A DNA stretch of 64,000 nt from Alphaproteobacteria bacterium (lineage in GTDB: Bacteria > Pseudomonadota > Alphaproteobacteria > Rhodobacterales > Rhodobacteraceae): contig JARFTV010000014.1 of NCBI GenBank assembly GCA_029289325.1, forward strand, positions 1 to 64,000, given 5' to 3'. Below the pieces are notes generated by a model. It was given only the letters and a program-made list of their open reading frames with translations, made no database searches and was not told where the DNA came from. Positions 1-8,420 of the stretch are shown one piece after another (within the stretch, counting starts at the first letter, position 1; each line of letters starts with the position of its first letter). The translations under genes were made by a program, and so were the position numbers.

Positions 1-2
1 CC

Positions 3-563
3 CAAAGTTTCGGCACCGCCCTCTGTGCCGCCGCGATGGAAAGCGCCCGCGTCAGGGGGCATGAGGTCCGTCTCATCGACCTCCATGCCGAGGGCTTCAA
101 CCCGGTCATGTCGGCCGAGGAACGCCGGGGCTACAATGACAGCGGACCGCCGCCCGCGGACCTCCTGCCCCATATCGAGGCGCTGCGCTGGGCCGAGGGG
201 CTGATTTTCGTCTATCCGACCTGGTGGAATGGCCAGCCCGCGATCCTGAAGGGCTGGCTTGACCGGGTCTGGCGGCCGGGCATCGCCTTCACCGTCCCGA
301 CCCCGACCACGCCCCTGCGTCCGGCGCTGACCGATCTGCGGCTGATCGGGGTCATCACCACACTCGGCTCACCCTGGTGGGTCTGGACCTTCCTTCTTGG
401 CGCGCCGGGGCGAAAGATGCTCCTGCGGGGCTTGCGCCTCTGCACCGGGCCCCGCACCCGGACCTTCTGGCTGGCGCTGCATGACATGGACACCCAGACC
501 GACAGTGCCCGCCGCCGTTACCTGGACCGCGTGCGCGCCCGGATCGCGCGCCTGCCGCTGTGA
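3..563 (+). CDS. NAD(P)H dehydrogenase (quinone)/flavodoxin-like fold oxidoreductase, 5' truncated by window start
   Basis: Frame stays open upstream of the ATG at 36 (QSFGTALCAAAMESARVRGHEV); motif FVYPTWWNGQPAILKGWLDRVWRPG typical of NQO1-like flavodoxin-fold enzymes. Confidence 0.8.
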   Translation, partial: QSFGTALCAAAMESARVRGHEVRLIDLHAEGFNPVMSAEERRGYNDSGPPPADLLPHIEALRWAEGLIFVYPTWWNGQPAILKGWLDRVWRPGIAFTVPTPTTPLRPALTDLRLIGVITTLGSPWWVWTFLLGAPGRKMLLRGLRLCTGPRTRTFWLALHDMDTQTDSARRRYLDRVRARIARLPL

Positions 564-570
564 TGCGCGC

Positions 571-921
571 TTACTTCGGCAGATAACCCACCGGAGCGTT
601 CTCGTCCCGCCAGAAGTCCAGCGCCGCCCGCTCGGCCACCGCCGTCGCGCGCTTGAAATCGCAGACCAGCTCACCCCGGTCGATCTCGGAGGCGACGATC
701 AGGCATTGGAGCACATGCCGCGAGCCGTCATAGACATCGACCAGCCCGCGCAGCTTGCCGGGGCTCAGGTCAGCATCCAGCGCAAAGCCGTTGTCCCAGA
801 AACGCAGCACCGGAAAGACCGCATCGCCGACCTGCACCCGAAGCCGCGAGCGACGCTTCAGGTCCCTCTTGCGCGCGGCCTCCAGCCCTTCGCGCACCTC
901 GTTCGGCAGAAACTCAAGCAT
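571..921 (-). CDS. conserved hypothetical protein
   Basis: 116-aa ORF, coherent composition; no family recognised. Confidence 0.6.
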   Translation of the reverse strand: MLEFLPNEVREGLEAARKRDLKRRSRLRVQVGDAVFPVLRFWDNGFALDADLSPGKLRGLVDVYDGSRHVLQCLIVASEIDRGELVCDFKRATAVAERAALDFWRDENAPVGYLPK

Positions 922-1133
922 GACGGCCTCGCACGACTGATTGTGATAAGTCTGTGGTCTGACGGGAAAAAATCAAGTCACAGTCAGTCTATTGGCGAAA
1001 TGTAAACCAGTTATGACCGGAAAGCTGCGGGTCCACACACGCGGGGGTTGATCGGCCTCCCTGTCCGCGGATTTTGATAGCCAAACCCCTGTGTCCGCTT
1101 GCGAATCAGCACCGCGCCGGGAATAGCCGGGCC

Positions 1134-2033
1134 ATGATCCTGATCCTCTCCATGCTCCTTGATGCGGCGTTCGGCGAGCCGAAGGCGATCTGGGACCGAT
1201 TGCCGCATCCTGCCGTCCTGATGGGCCGGCTTGTGGGATGGTGCGACCGCCGCTTCAACACCGGCGCGCGGCGCAAGGCCAAGGGCGTGGCCGTCGCCGC
1301 AGGCCTCGTGGCGGTCGGGCTTGTGCTCGGCAGCCTGATCGAGTCGCTTCCCGACCATGGGCTCTTCGAACTCCTGACCCTTGCCATCCTGATCGCGCAG
1401 AAAAGCCTGGTGGAGCATGTCCGCGCCGTGGCTCAGGGCCTGCGCCGCTCTCTTGCCGAGGGACGGCAGGCAGTCGCGATGATTGTCGGCCGCGACACGG
1501 CCGAGATGACCGGCCCCGATGTTGCCCGCGCCGCGATCGAAAGCGCGGCCGAGAATCTGTCCGACGGCGTCGTCGCGCCGATCTTCTGGTATCTCCTCTT
1601 CGGCCTTCCGGGGATCCTTGCCTACAAGCTGGTCAACACGGCCGACAGCATGATCGGCCACCTGACCCCGAGATATGCCGAGTTCGGCTGGGCCTCGGCC
1701 CGCCTCGACGACGTGCTGAACCTGATCCCCGCGCGTCTGACCGCGCTTCTCATCGCGTTGACGCATGGCTGGCTTGACCCTGCCCCGATCCTGCGAGACG
1801 CGCCCAAGCACCGCAGCCCGAACGCGGGTTGGCCGGAAAGTGCGCTTGCCCCGGTCCTGAACGTCGCGCTTTCCGGGCCCCGCAGCTATAACGGCGTGCG
1901 CAAGCACTATCCCTGGGTCTGGCCCGAGGGCCGCCGTGATCCGGGCCCCGACGACATCGACGCCGCTGCCGATGCGCTCTGGCGGGTCTGGGCCGCCGTG
2001 CTTGCAGTTGCCGTGCTGGTCGCGCTCGCCTAG
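1134..2033 (+). CDS. cobD: adenosylcobinamide-phosphate synthase CobD/CbiB
   Basis: MILILSMLLDAAFGEPKAIWDRLPHPAVLMG...AAIESAAENLSDGVVAPIFWYLLFGLPGILAYKLVNTADSMIGH is CobD/CbiB-like; internal start of the 1074 ORF chosen. Confidence 0.93.
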   Translation: MILILSMLLDAAFGEPKAIWDRLPHPAVLMGRLVGWCDRRFNTGARRKAKGVAVAAGLVAVGLVLGSLIESLPDHGLFELLTLAILIAQKSLVEHVRAVAQGLRRSLAEGRQAVAMIVGRDTAEMTGPDVARAAIESAAENLSDGVVAPIFWYLLFGLPGILAYKLVNTADSMIGHLTPRYAEFGWASARLDDVLNLIPARLTALLIALTHGWLDPAPILRDAPKHRSPNAGWPESALAPVLNVALSGPRSYNGVRKHYPWVWPEGRRDPGPDDIDAAADALWRVWAAVLAVAVLVALA

Positions 2034-2135
2034 GTTTCCCACAAACCGTGAGGATCCGATGCGCGCCGCCCTTCCTGCCCTGTCGCTTGCCTCCCCCGCC
2101 GACGGCTGGCCCATGCGGGACCTGCTGGACGCGCC

Positions 2136-3035
2136 ATGATGCCAAGCTGGGGCCTTGTCGCCACGGTCAAGGCACCCGAGGCCAAGGTCCTGGCCTGGGC
2201 CGCGCATCACCTTTCGATCGGGGCTGCGCATCTTTGGCTCTATTTCGACGATCCCGAGGACCCGGCCCATGCCGCCCTCCAGGGCTATACAAGGATCACC
2301 GCGACGCTTTGCGACGCCCGCTACTGGGCCAACAAGAACCGGCACGACCGGCATCAGAACCGTCAGGCCCGCAACGCGCGCGACGCCTACGGCCGGGCCC
2401 GGACCGACTGGCTCGGCCATATCGATGTGGACGAATTCATCCAGGCAGACCGCCCGCTGGCCGAAATCCTGGCCGAGGTCCCGGCCGACAGGATGGTGGT
2501 CAAGCTCGAACCGTTCGAGGCGATGCACGACCCCATGCTGCCCGACGACATCTACACCGCGCGCGAATTTCGTGGCGCGCTGACCCATGACGTCTGGCGC
2601 TATCGCACCCCGGCGCTTGGCCCGTACAAGCGGGTGATCCGCGACGGCTTCCTCAGCCATACCGTGGGCAAGGTCCTGTTCCGCACGGGAATCCGGGGCC
2701 TTGCGCCACGACTGCACAGCGTCATGCTGAACGGAGAAAGGCTTCCCGCCGGCGACTGGTGCCGCGAGGCGCGGCTCCTGCATTTCCACGCGCAGGACCG
2801 CGCGGCCTGGCTTGCGGCGCTGCCGTACCGGCTGACCCGCGGCGCCTACCAGTTCCGCCCGGCCCTCCAGCAGTTCCTCTCCATGGCCACCCCGGACGAG
2901 ATCGACGCCTTCTACCGCCGCACGCAAGTGCTGCCGGTGGACGTGTCAGAGCAGTTGCAGGAATTCGGCCGCGTTGTGGTGGCCGACCTCGACCTACGGA
3001 ACAAGGTGCAGGCGATGCAGGGAGAAAAGGCATGA
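2136..3035 (+). CDS. glycosyltransferase family 2-like protein (first of tandem pair)
   Basis: WGLVATVKAPEAKVLAWAAHHLSIGAAHLWLYFDDPEDPA...DWLGHIDVDEFI; DD and DxDEF motifs of GT2-like (Glyco_tranf_2_4) proteins. Confidence 0.8.
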   Translation: MMPSWGLVATVKAPEAKVLAWAAHHLSIGAAHLWLYFDDPEDPAHAALQGYTRITATLCDARYWANKNRHDRHQNRQARNARDAYGRARTDWLGHIDVDEFIQADRPLAEILAEVPADRMVVKLEPFEAMHDPMLPDDIYTAREFRGALTHDVWRYRTPALGPYKRVIRDGFLSHTVGKVLFRTGIRGLAPRLHSVMLNGERLPAGDWCREARLLHFHAQDRAAWLAALPYRLTRGAYQFRPALQQFLSMATPDEIDAFYRRTQVLPVDVSEQLQEFGRVVVADLDLRNKVQAMQGEKA

Positions 3036-3934
3036 CGACCTGGGGCGTTGTGGCGACCGTCAAGGCGCCAGAGGCAGAGTTGCTGGCCTTCGTGGCCCAT
3101 CACCTGGCGCTGGGGGCCTCACGCGTCTGGCTCTATTTCGATGACCCGACCGATCCGGCTCATGCCCGCCTCTCGCGCCTGCCCAAGGTCAAGGCGGTCC
3201 GTTGCACCAGCTTTTACTGGGCGCTGCGCGGTGGACGGCCCGAGGTGCTGACGCAACGGCAGATCTCCAACGCGCTCCATGCGCAGCGCAGGTGTCGGCT
3301 GGACTGGCTGGCGCATATCGATGCGGACGAGTTCATCCACGCCCCAGCGCCCGTGTCGGACCTCCTGTCGCAGGTGCCCGCAGAAATCCCGAACGTCATG
3401 ATGGCCCCGTTCGAGGCGTTGTACGACCCCGGACTGCCCGACGACATCTACACCGCCCGCCGCTTCCGCGGCCCGCTCGGCAAGGCGCATCCCGACCTGC
3501 ACAAGGCCGTCTTCGGACCCATGGCCGAGGTCGTCGCCAAGGGAAACCTTGGCCATATCATCGGCAAGAGCTTCGGCCGCATCGGCTTTCCCAAGGCGAA
3601 GATGGGGCTTCACTCGATCTTTGTCGACGGCAACCGCCTGCGCGACCCGTTCCATCCACAACTGAGGATCCTGCACTTTCACGCGCAGGACCAGGAGGTC
3701 TGGCGTCGGCAACTACCGTTTCGGCTGCAGAACGGCGCCTACAGCTACGATACGGAAAACCGGCTCCGCGGCCATCTGCAGGGGGCAAGCGACGCTGTGA
3801 TCGACGATTTCTATCAGACCGTGATGACCCTGACGCCCGAGAAGGCGGCCCTGCTCGAGGCGCATGATCTCTTGATCACCACCGACCTTGGCCTGCGGGC
3901 AAAGGTGGCGGACCTGCTGGCCGGGCGGCTTTAA
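3032..3934 (+). CDS. glycosyltransferase family 2-like protein (second of tandem pair)
   Basis: In-frame ATG at 3032 overlaps preceding stop (ATGA); WGVVATVKAPEAELLAFVAHHLALGASRVWLYFDDPTDPA...DWLAHIDADEFI, clearly paralogous to upstream gene. Confidence 0.8.
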   Translation: MTTWGVVATVKAPEAELLAFVAHHLALGASRVWLYFDDPTDPAHARLSRLPKVKAVRCTSFYWALRGGRPEVLTQRQISNALHAQRRCRLDWLAHIDADEFIHAPAPVSDLLSQVPAEIPNVMMAPFEALYDPGLPDDIYTARRFRGPLGKAHPDLHKAVFGPMAEVVAKGNLGHIIGKSFGRIGFPKAKMGLHSIFVDGNRLRDPFHPQLRILHFHAQDQEVWRRQLPFRLQNGAYSYDTENRLRGHLQGASDAVIDDFYQTVMTLTPEKAALLEAHDLLITTDLGLRAKVADLLAGRL

Positions 3935-4314
3935 TCCACGTTCACCAGCACCAGCGCCGCGCGTTGGAAGGTGGCCATGATCTGGGCGCGTTCCTTCTGG
4001 GCGACGCCGGTTTCGACCATCGCCCGGTCCATCACCGCCAGCCAGTCCTCAGCATCCTGAAGCCGGATCTCCACATGGGCGTGGATTTCGCGCAGATTCA
4101 TGTGGCCGTGCTTCTCGTGATAATACCGCCGCCCACCGAAGAAGCCGCAGAGGAAGTCGAACTGCTCGGACCGGACATGCGACAGGCCGTGGCCCTTGAG
4201 ATGCATCTCCATGATCGCGCGGCCCTGGGGCAGGGTCTCGATCAGGTCGTAGAAGTGGTTGACCAGCAGCTTGACCTGCGGCTCCCCCCCGATCCGGTCG
4301 ATCATCGGTTCCAT
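3931..4314 (-). CDS. group II truncated haemoglobin-like globin
   Basis: 127 aa; VKLLVNHFYDLIETLP...FLCGFFGGRRYYHEKHGHMNLREIHAHVEI. Confidence 0.87.
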   Translation of the reverse strand: MEPMIDRIGGEPQVKLLVNHFYDLIETLPQGRAIMEMHLKGHGLSHVRSEQFDFLCGFFGGRRYYHEKHGHMNLREIHAHVEIRLQDAEDWLAVMDRAMVETGVAQKERAQIMATFQRAALVLVNVD

Positions 4315-4330
4315 CGCACCCTCCTCTCCC

Positions 4331-4398
4331 CGATTTCTTCAAAGAAATCGGACCGGAGCCTTTGAAGGCTCCGCACCGGACTTCTGAAAAGTCCGGTG
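4331..4398 (-). repeat. triple-dyad intergenic element, copy A (minus orientation)
   Basis: CGATTTCTTcaAAGAAATCG (4331-4350), CGGAGCCTTtgAAGGCTCCG (4354-4373), CACCGGACTTctgaaAAGTCCGGTG (4374-4398); same order as copies B and C when reverse-complemented. Confidence 0.88.
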
Positions 4399-4405
4399 CC
4401 CCCGT

Positions 4406-6775
4406 TCAGCTCTGCGGCCGCGTCTTCTTCGGGTCGTAATGCGACAGCGGCACGATCACCGCCGGAAGCCGCTTCTGCTGACCGTCCAGCTTGCCGACCT
4501 CCAGCGCCGTGCCGACCTCCGCATGGGCCACATCCACGCGCGCCAGCGCGATGTTCTTGCCCAGGATCGGCGAGCGGACCGAGGACGTCACCTCTCCCAC
4601 CTGCGCCCGGCCCACATGCAGGCAATCACCGTGGCCCACGTCCACATTCGCGTCGATCTCCAGCCCCACGAACTTGCGGCTCGGATGCTCCTTCCGCCGG
4701 ATCAACGCCTCGCGTCCGACGAAATCGTCGGTCTTGGACTTGAGCGGCACGGTGAACCCGATCCCGGCCTCGAACGGGTCGGTCTGGTCGCTGAAATCAT
4801 AGCCGGCAAAGATCAGCCCGGCCTCGATCCGCACCATGTCCAGCGCCTGCAGCCCCATCGGCCGCAGCCCCAGATCCTCGCCATTGGCCCAGACCGCGTC
4901 ATAGACCGCGCTGCCGTCCTTCGGGTGGCAGAAGATCTCGAACCCCAACTCGCCGGTATAGCCCGTCCGCGACACCACAACCGGAGCCCCCGACGGCCCG
5001 CCCAGACGGCCCACCGTGAAGCGGAACCAGCCCAGCTCCTCGATCGTCGGCTGGTGCGGCGCGGTCCAGATCATGCGCTTCATGATCTCGCGGCTGTTCG
5101 GACCCTGGACGGCAAGGTTGTGCAACTGGTCGGTCGAGGATCGCACCATCGCCTGCAGGCCCAGCTTCTCTGCCTGCTCCCTGATCCAGACCCCTCCGTA
5201 ATCGTCGCCGCCGATCCAGCGGAACTGGTCGCGGCCCAGACGGAACGCCGTGCCGTCGTCGATCATCCCGCCGTGCTCATAGCACATGGCGGAATAGACC
5301 ACCTGACCCTGGCTCAGCTTCTTCATGTCCCGGGTCAGCACCCAGTTCATCAGCGCCTCGGCATCCGGGCCGGTCACCTCGAACTTGCGCAGCGGCGACA
5401 GGTCCAGCACCACCGCCGCCTGACGGCAGGCCCAGTATTCTTCCAGCGCGCCGTTCGACGAATAGGCCTGCGGCAGCCAATAGCCTTTGTACTCCACCAC
5501 ATTCCGGGTCTTCTGGCTGATCCGGTCGTGGAAGGCGGTTTCCTTGGTCATCTTCGGCTCCGAGGCGGGCGTGGGGCGATAGGCGATGGAGCGCGAGAAT
5601 TTCTCGGCCCCCGAATAGGTGCGGACATGGATGTCCGACAGATACCAGCCGTTGGCCGGCGAGGTGTCGTCCGGGCAGGCCGAATTCACGCAGACGATGT
5701 CGGTCAGCGCGCGGAACAGCACATAGTCGCCGGGCCGCGACCAGGGCTCGTCGCTGATCAGCACGCCATGCGCGTCGATGTTCGTGTTGAAAAACAGGTT
5801 CACCGCCATCCAGCCGGGCCGCGGATCGACCCCGTGCTGCGCCAGCGCCTTGTTGAAGTTGTCCGAGCAGTTGACGTGGCCAGGATAGCCGATGTCGTCG
5901 TAATATTTCGACGCACAGGCCATCGCAAAGGCATCATGGCGGCCGACCGTGTCCTGCACCACCTCGACCAGCGGCACCCAGTCCTGATCGAAGTACTTCG
6001 AATGCAGGCCCGGCATCGAATAGGCGTGGCCCATCAGCGTCCGGCTGGTCGTCACGTCCAGCGCATGTTGCAGGCCCTTGTCCAGCTTGCGCGCGTCAAA
6101 GCACTGGAAGTCGGTGCATTGGCGCCCGTCCACGTCCAGGATCTGGATATAATCGCCAGCCTTGACGAAATAGCTCTCCGCCGTTGCCGACTTGACCCGC
6201 AGGTCGAGGATCGGATCGGCCAAGGGGTCCGGCAGGTCATAATGCCCGACCATCCGCGGCTTTGCCCGCTGGACCAGCAGCGTGACCGGCGTCGCCGTGT
6301 CCTGCGCCTCGGGCGCCATCGGCAGGCCGGGGACGCAGACCACCAGCCAGCCCTCGTCTAGCGTGGTCAACTCGGCCCGCGACCCGGCAGGGGTTTCGGC
6401 CCCGAAAAGCCGCAGCGCCCCCGCAGTCGCAAGGTCGACCTTCCGCGCGGCCAGCCCCTTGCGCAGCCGCGCGAGACTTTCGTCGCGCGAGGCCAGCATC
6501 GCCTTCAGCCCCTCGGCCGAGGAATTCGCCGCCTGCCCCAGGATCGCCGCGTCGATCCGCCCGTCCTTCGTGGCCGCCACCAGTTCGACCGGCTGGCCGC
6601 CCTCGTCGTTGACCAGCGTCAGCCGGTCGCCCACCATCAGCTGCAGCAGGACCGCGCCACCCCCCGGAACGACGTGACGTTCCTGGCCGTGGTGGCGCGA
6701 AAAGCCCTGCGGCGTCAGAATTCGTGACGGTCTCGGTGGACCCGGAGGAACCGAGGGATAGATCGAGTCCAGCAT
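4406..6775 (-). CDS. DUF1989 (urea carboxylase-associated) domain fused to GcvT-type aminomethyltransferase
   Basis: N-terminal GDYIQILDVDGRQCTDFQCFDA...DNFNKAL (DUF1989-like); C-terminal VLDLSPLRKFEVTGPDAEALMNWVLTRDM...LAVQGPNSREIM...SRTGYTGELGFEIFC (GcvT fold). Confidence 0.85.
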   Translation of the reverse strand: MLDSIYPSVPPGPPRPSRILTPQGFSRHHGQERHVVPGGGAVLLQLMVGDRLTLVNDEGGQPVELVAATKDGRIDAAILGQAANSSAEGLKAMLASRDESLARLRKGLAARKVDLATAGALRLFGAETPAGSRAELTTLDEGWLVVCVPGLPMAPEAQDTATPVTLLVQRAKPRMVGHYDLPDPLADPILDLRVKSATAESYFVKAGDYIQILDVDGRQCTDFQCFDARKLDKGLQHALDVTTSRTLMGHAYSMPGLHSKYFDQDWVPLVEVVQDTVGRHDAFAMACASKYYDDIGYPGHVNCSDNFNKALAQHGVDPRPGWMAVNLFFNTNIDAHGVLISDEPWSRPGDYVLFRALTDIVCVNSACPDDTSPANGWYLSDIHVRTYSGAEKFSRSIAYRPTPASEPKMTKETAFHDRISQKTRNVVEYKGYWLPQAYSSNGALEEYWACRQAAVVLDLSPLRKFEVTGPDAEALMNWVLTRDMKKLSQGQVVYSAMCYEHGGMIDDGTAFRLGRDQFRWIGGDDYGGVWIREQAEKLGLQAMVRSSTDQLHNLAVQGPNSREIMKRMIWTAPHQPTIEELGWFRFTVGRLGGPSGAPVVVSRTGYTGELGFEIFCHPKDGSAVYDAVWANGEDLGLRPMGLQALDMVRIEAGLIFAGYDFSDQTDPFEAGIGFTVPLKSKTDDFVGREALIRRKEHPSRKFVGLEIDANVDVGHGDCLHVGRAQVGEVTSSVRSPILGKNIALARVDVAHAEVGTALEVGKLDGQQKRLPAVIVPLSHYDPKKTRPQS

Positions 6776-6901
6776 GACACCCTCCGCAGCGAATCGGTCG
6801 ATGATCCAGCAACCAGTTTAATGAGGATAAAACTTGTTCATCCACAAGAATAGCGGCAGGGTGAGGCCGAAACAAGCTCAGGTCAAGGGAAAGGCGCGTA
6901 A

Positions 6902-7762
6902 ATGCTGGCATTGAGTTTCGGCCTGGGCGCTGCGCTCCTCTGGGCGGTGCACGACCTTCTGGCCCGCAAGCTCAGCCAGGGCGCGCCGCTTCTGCCGATC
7001 CTGACCGTGGTTCTGGCGGCAGGGACGCTGGGACTGGTGCCGGTCGCGCTGATGACTGGCGGATGGGCCGCCATGACCGGCCCGGCCTGGGGCCTCGCGG
7101 CGCTGTCCGGTCTGGCCTTCGGAGGCGCGATCGGCGGGCTTTACAAGGCCTTCAGCCTTGCCCCGGTGCGCGTCGTCTCGCCGGTGGTCGGGGCCTATCC
7201 GCTGCTGATCCTGCTGATTGCCGTGGCCCAGGGCCGATCCGTGACGGGAGGCGACTGGCTTGCCGTGCTGGCGATCGTGGTCGGCATTGCCATCGTGGCG
7301 GTCGCCGCCCGCGACGATGCGCCCGAAGGCTATGCCTCCTCCCCCGGCGTCGCCATCGGCTGGGGCGCGCTGGCCGCGATCGGCTTTGCCGCGACCTTTG
7401 CCCTTGGGCAAGAGGCGACGCGGCTGGGCTCGGAACTCCCGGTGATGCTGGCGGGCCGACTGGTGGCGCTGGCATTCATCCTGGGGCTTCTCTTCTGGCA
7501 CAAGGGCTCGCTCGCGCCGCAGCGCGGGCATTTCGGCGTGCTGGGCCTGATGGGGTTGGTCGACGCGCTGGCGCTGGGGCTTGTCACCGCCTCGGGCGGG
7601 CTGCCCCAGGCGGAATACGCCTCGGTCGCCTCTTCGCTTTTCGGGGTGGTGACGGTCCTCCTGGCGGCCTGGTTCCTGAAGGAACGGGTGCGCCCGATCC
7701 AGGGGCTGGGCATCGCCTGCGTCTTCGGCGGGATCGCCGCGCTGGGTCTTCTGGGTGGATGA
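6902..7762 (+). CDS. EamA/DMT-superfamily transporter
   Basis: Multiple hydrophobic helices, ASLFGVVTVLLAAWFLKERVRPIQGLGIACVFGGI C-terminal EamA signature. Confidence 0.85.
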   Translation: MLALSFGLGAALLWAVHDLLARKLSQGAPLLPILTVVLAAGTLGLVPVALMTGGWAAMTGPAWGLAALSGLAFGGAIGGLYKAFSLAPVRVVSPVVGAYPLLILLIAVAQGRSVTGGDWLAVLAIVVGIAIVAVAARDDAPEGYASSPGVAIGWGALAAIGFAATFALGQEATRLGSELPVMLAGRLVALAFILGLLFWHKGSLAPQRGHFGVLGLMGLVDALALGLVTASGGLPQAEYASVASSLFGVVTVLLAAWFLKERVRPIQGLGIACVFGGIAALGLLGG

Positions 7763-7764
7763 GC

Positions 7765-7788
7765 AGGGTGGGCGCCATCGCCCACCCT
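7765..7788. repeat. GTAGGGTGGGCG-family hairpin, copy 1
   Basis: AGGGTGGGCG-ccat-CGCCCACCCT, 10-bp perfect stem directly after the EamA stop codon. Confidence 0.85.
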
Positions 7789-7798
7789 ACGCCCGCGC

Positions 7799-7948
7799 TC
7801 AGACGCGATCCGAGCCCCAATAGGCGTACATCTGCTCCAGCGCGCTCAGCGGCCGCAGGGCAGGGGCCTGAACGGGACGGGCTGCCTGGAAATATGGCTC
7901 CAGCACCGGAATGGCGGCAGCGGGGCGGGGCAGGGTATGGACGGACAT
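7799..7948 (-). CDS. small hypothetical protein (~49 aa)
   Basis: ATG to TGA reading MSVHTLPRPAAAIPVLEPYFQAARPVQAPALRPLSALEQMYAYWGSDRV; purine-rich GGGAGGAGA upstream; below ORF-track length cutoff. Confidence 0.5.
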   Translation of the reverse strand: MSVHTLPRPAAAIPVLEPYFQAARPVQAPALRPLSALEQMYAYWGSDRV

Positions 7949-8048
7949 CGGACGAACCTTTCGCTTGGTCTCCTCCCGCTGCGCAAGATAGTCCCGCCGC
8001 AGGGTCGTCCCAACCCACGATTGCGCATGGCCGCCCTGCGCCGAGCGC

Positions 8049-8420
8049 CTACCAGATCAGTACGACCGCCGCATAGGCCAGCACCAGCCCGATCACGCAG
8101 GCCACTGCCAGCGAGCCAAGGTCCTTCGCATCCTTCGCCCAGGCCGACCAGCCGGGGGAAAGCTGGTCCACCAGCACCTCAAGCGCCGTGTTCAGCGCCT
8201 CGACCGCGATCAGCAGCAGGCCGAGCCCCACCAGCCCCAGCATTTCCGGCCCCGATGCACCGGAGACGACGAACAGCAGCAGAAGGCCACCGATAAGCGC
8301 CACCTCCTGCCGGAAGGCGCTTTCCCCCGCCAGCCGCCGCAGCCCCGCCGCCGAATAGCCTGCCGCCGCGAAGAAATGCGCTATCCCGGTCTTGCGCACA
8401 GGCTTTTCCTCGACGCTCAT
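8049..8420 (-). CDS. dgkA: diacylglycerol kinase DgkA
   Basis: ESAFRQEVALIGG...AVEALNTALEVLVDQLSPGWSAWAKDAKDLGSLAV. Confidence 0.9.
   Translation of the reverse strand: MSVEEKPVRKTGIAHFFAAAGYSAAGLRRLAGESAFRQEVALIGGLLLLFVVSGASGPEMLGLVGLGLLLIAVEALNTALEVLVDQLSPGWSAWAKDAKDLGSLAVACVIGLVLAYAAVVLIW

Noticed and set aside
1034-1133. Possible cobalamin riboswitch upstream of cobD
   Set aside because: No recognisable B12-box or conserved core seen and the space is short.
1011-2927. 638-aa minus-strand ORF opposite cobD and the GT2-like gene
   Set aside because: Shadow of codon-biased sense genes; no recognisable domain.
5985-6005. Palindrome CGAAGTACTTCG in the GcvT-fusion gene
   Set aside because: Inside codons for conserved protein sequence, single occurrence; likely chance.
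4439-6361. 640-aa plus-strand ORF opposite the DUF1989-GcvT gene
   Set aside because: Antisense shadow; His/Arg/Gln-rich low-information sequence.
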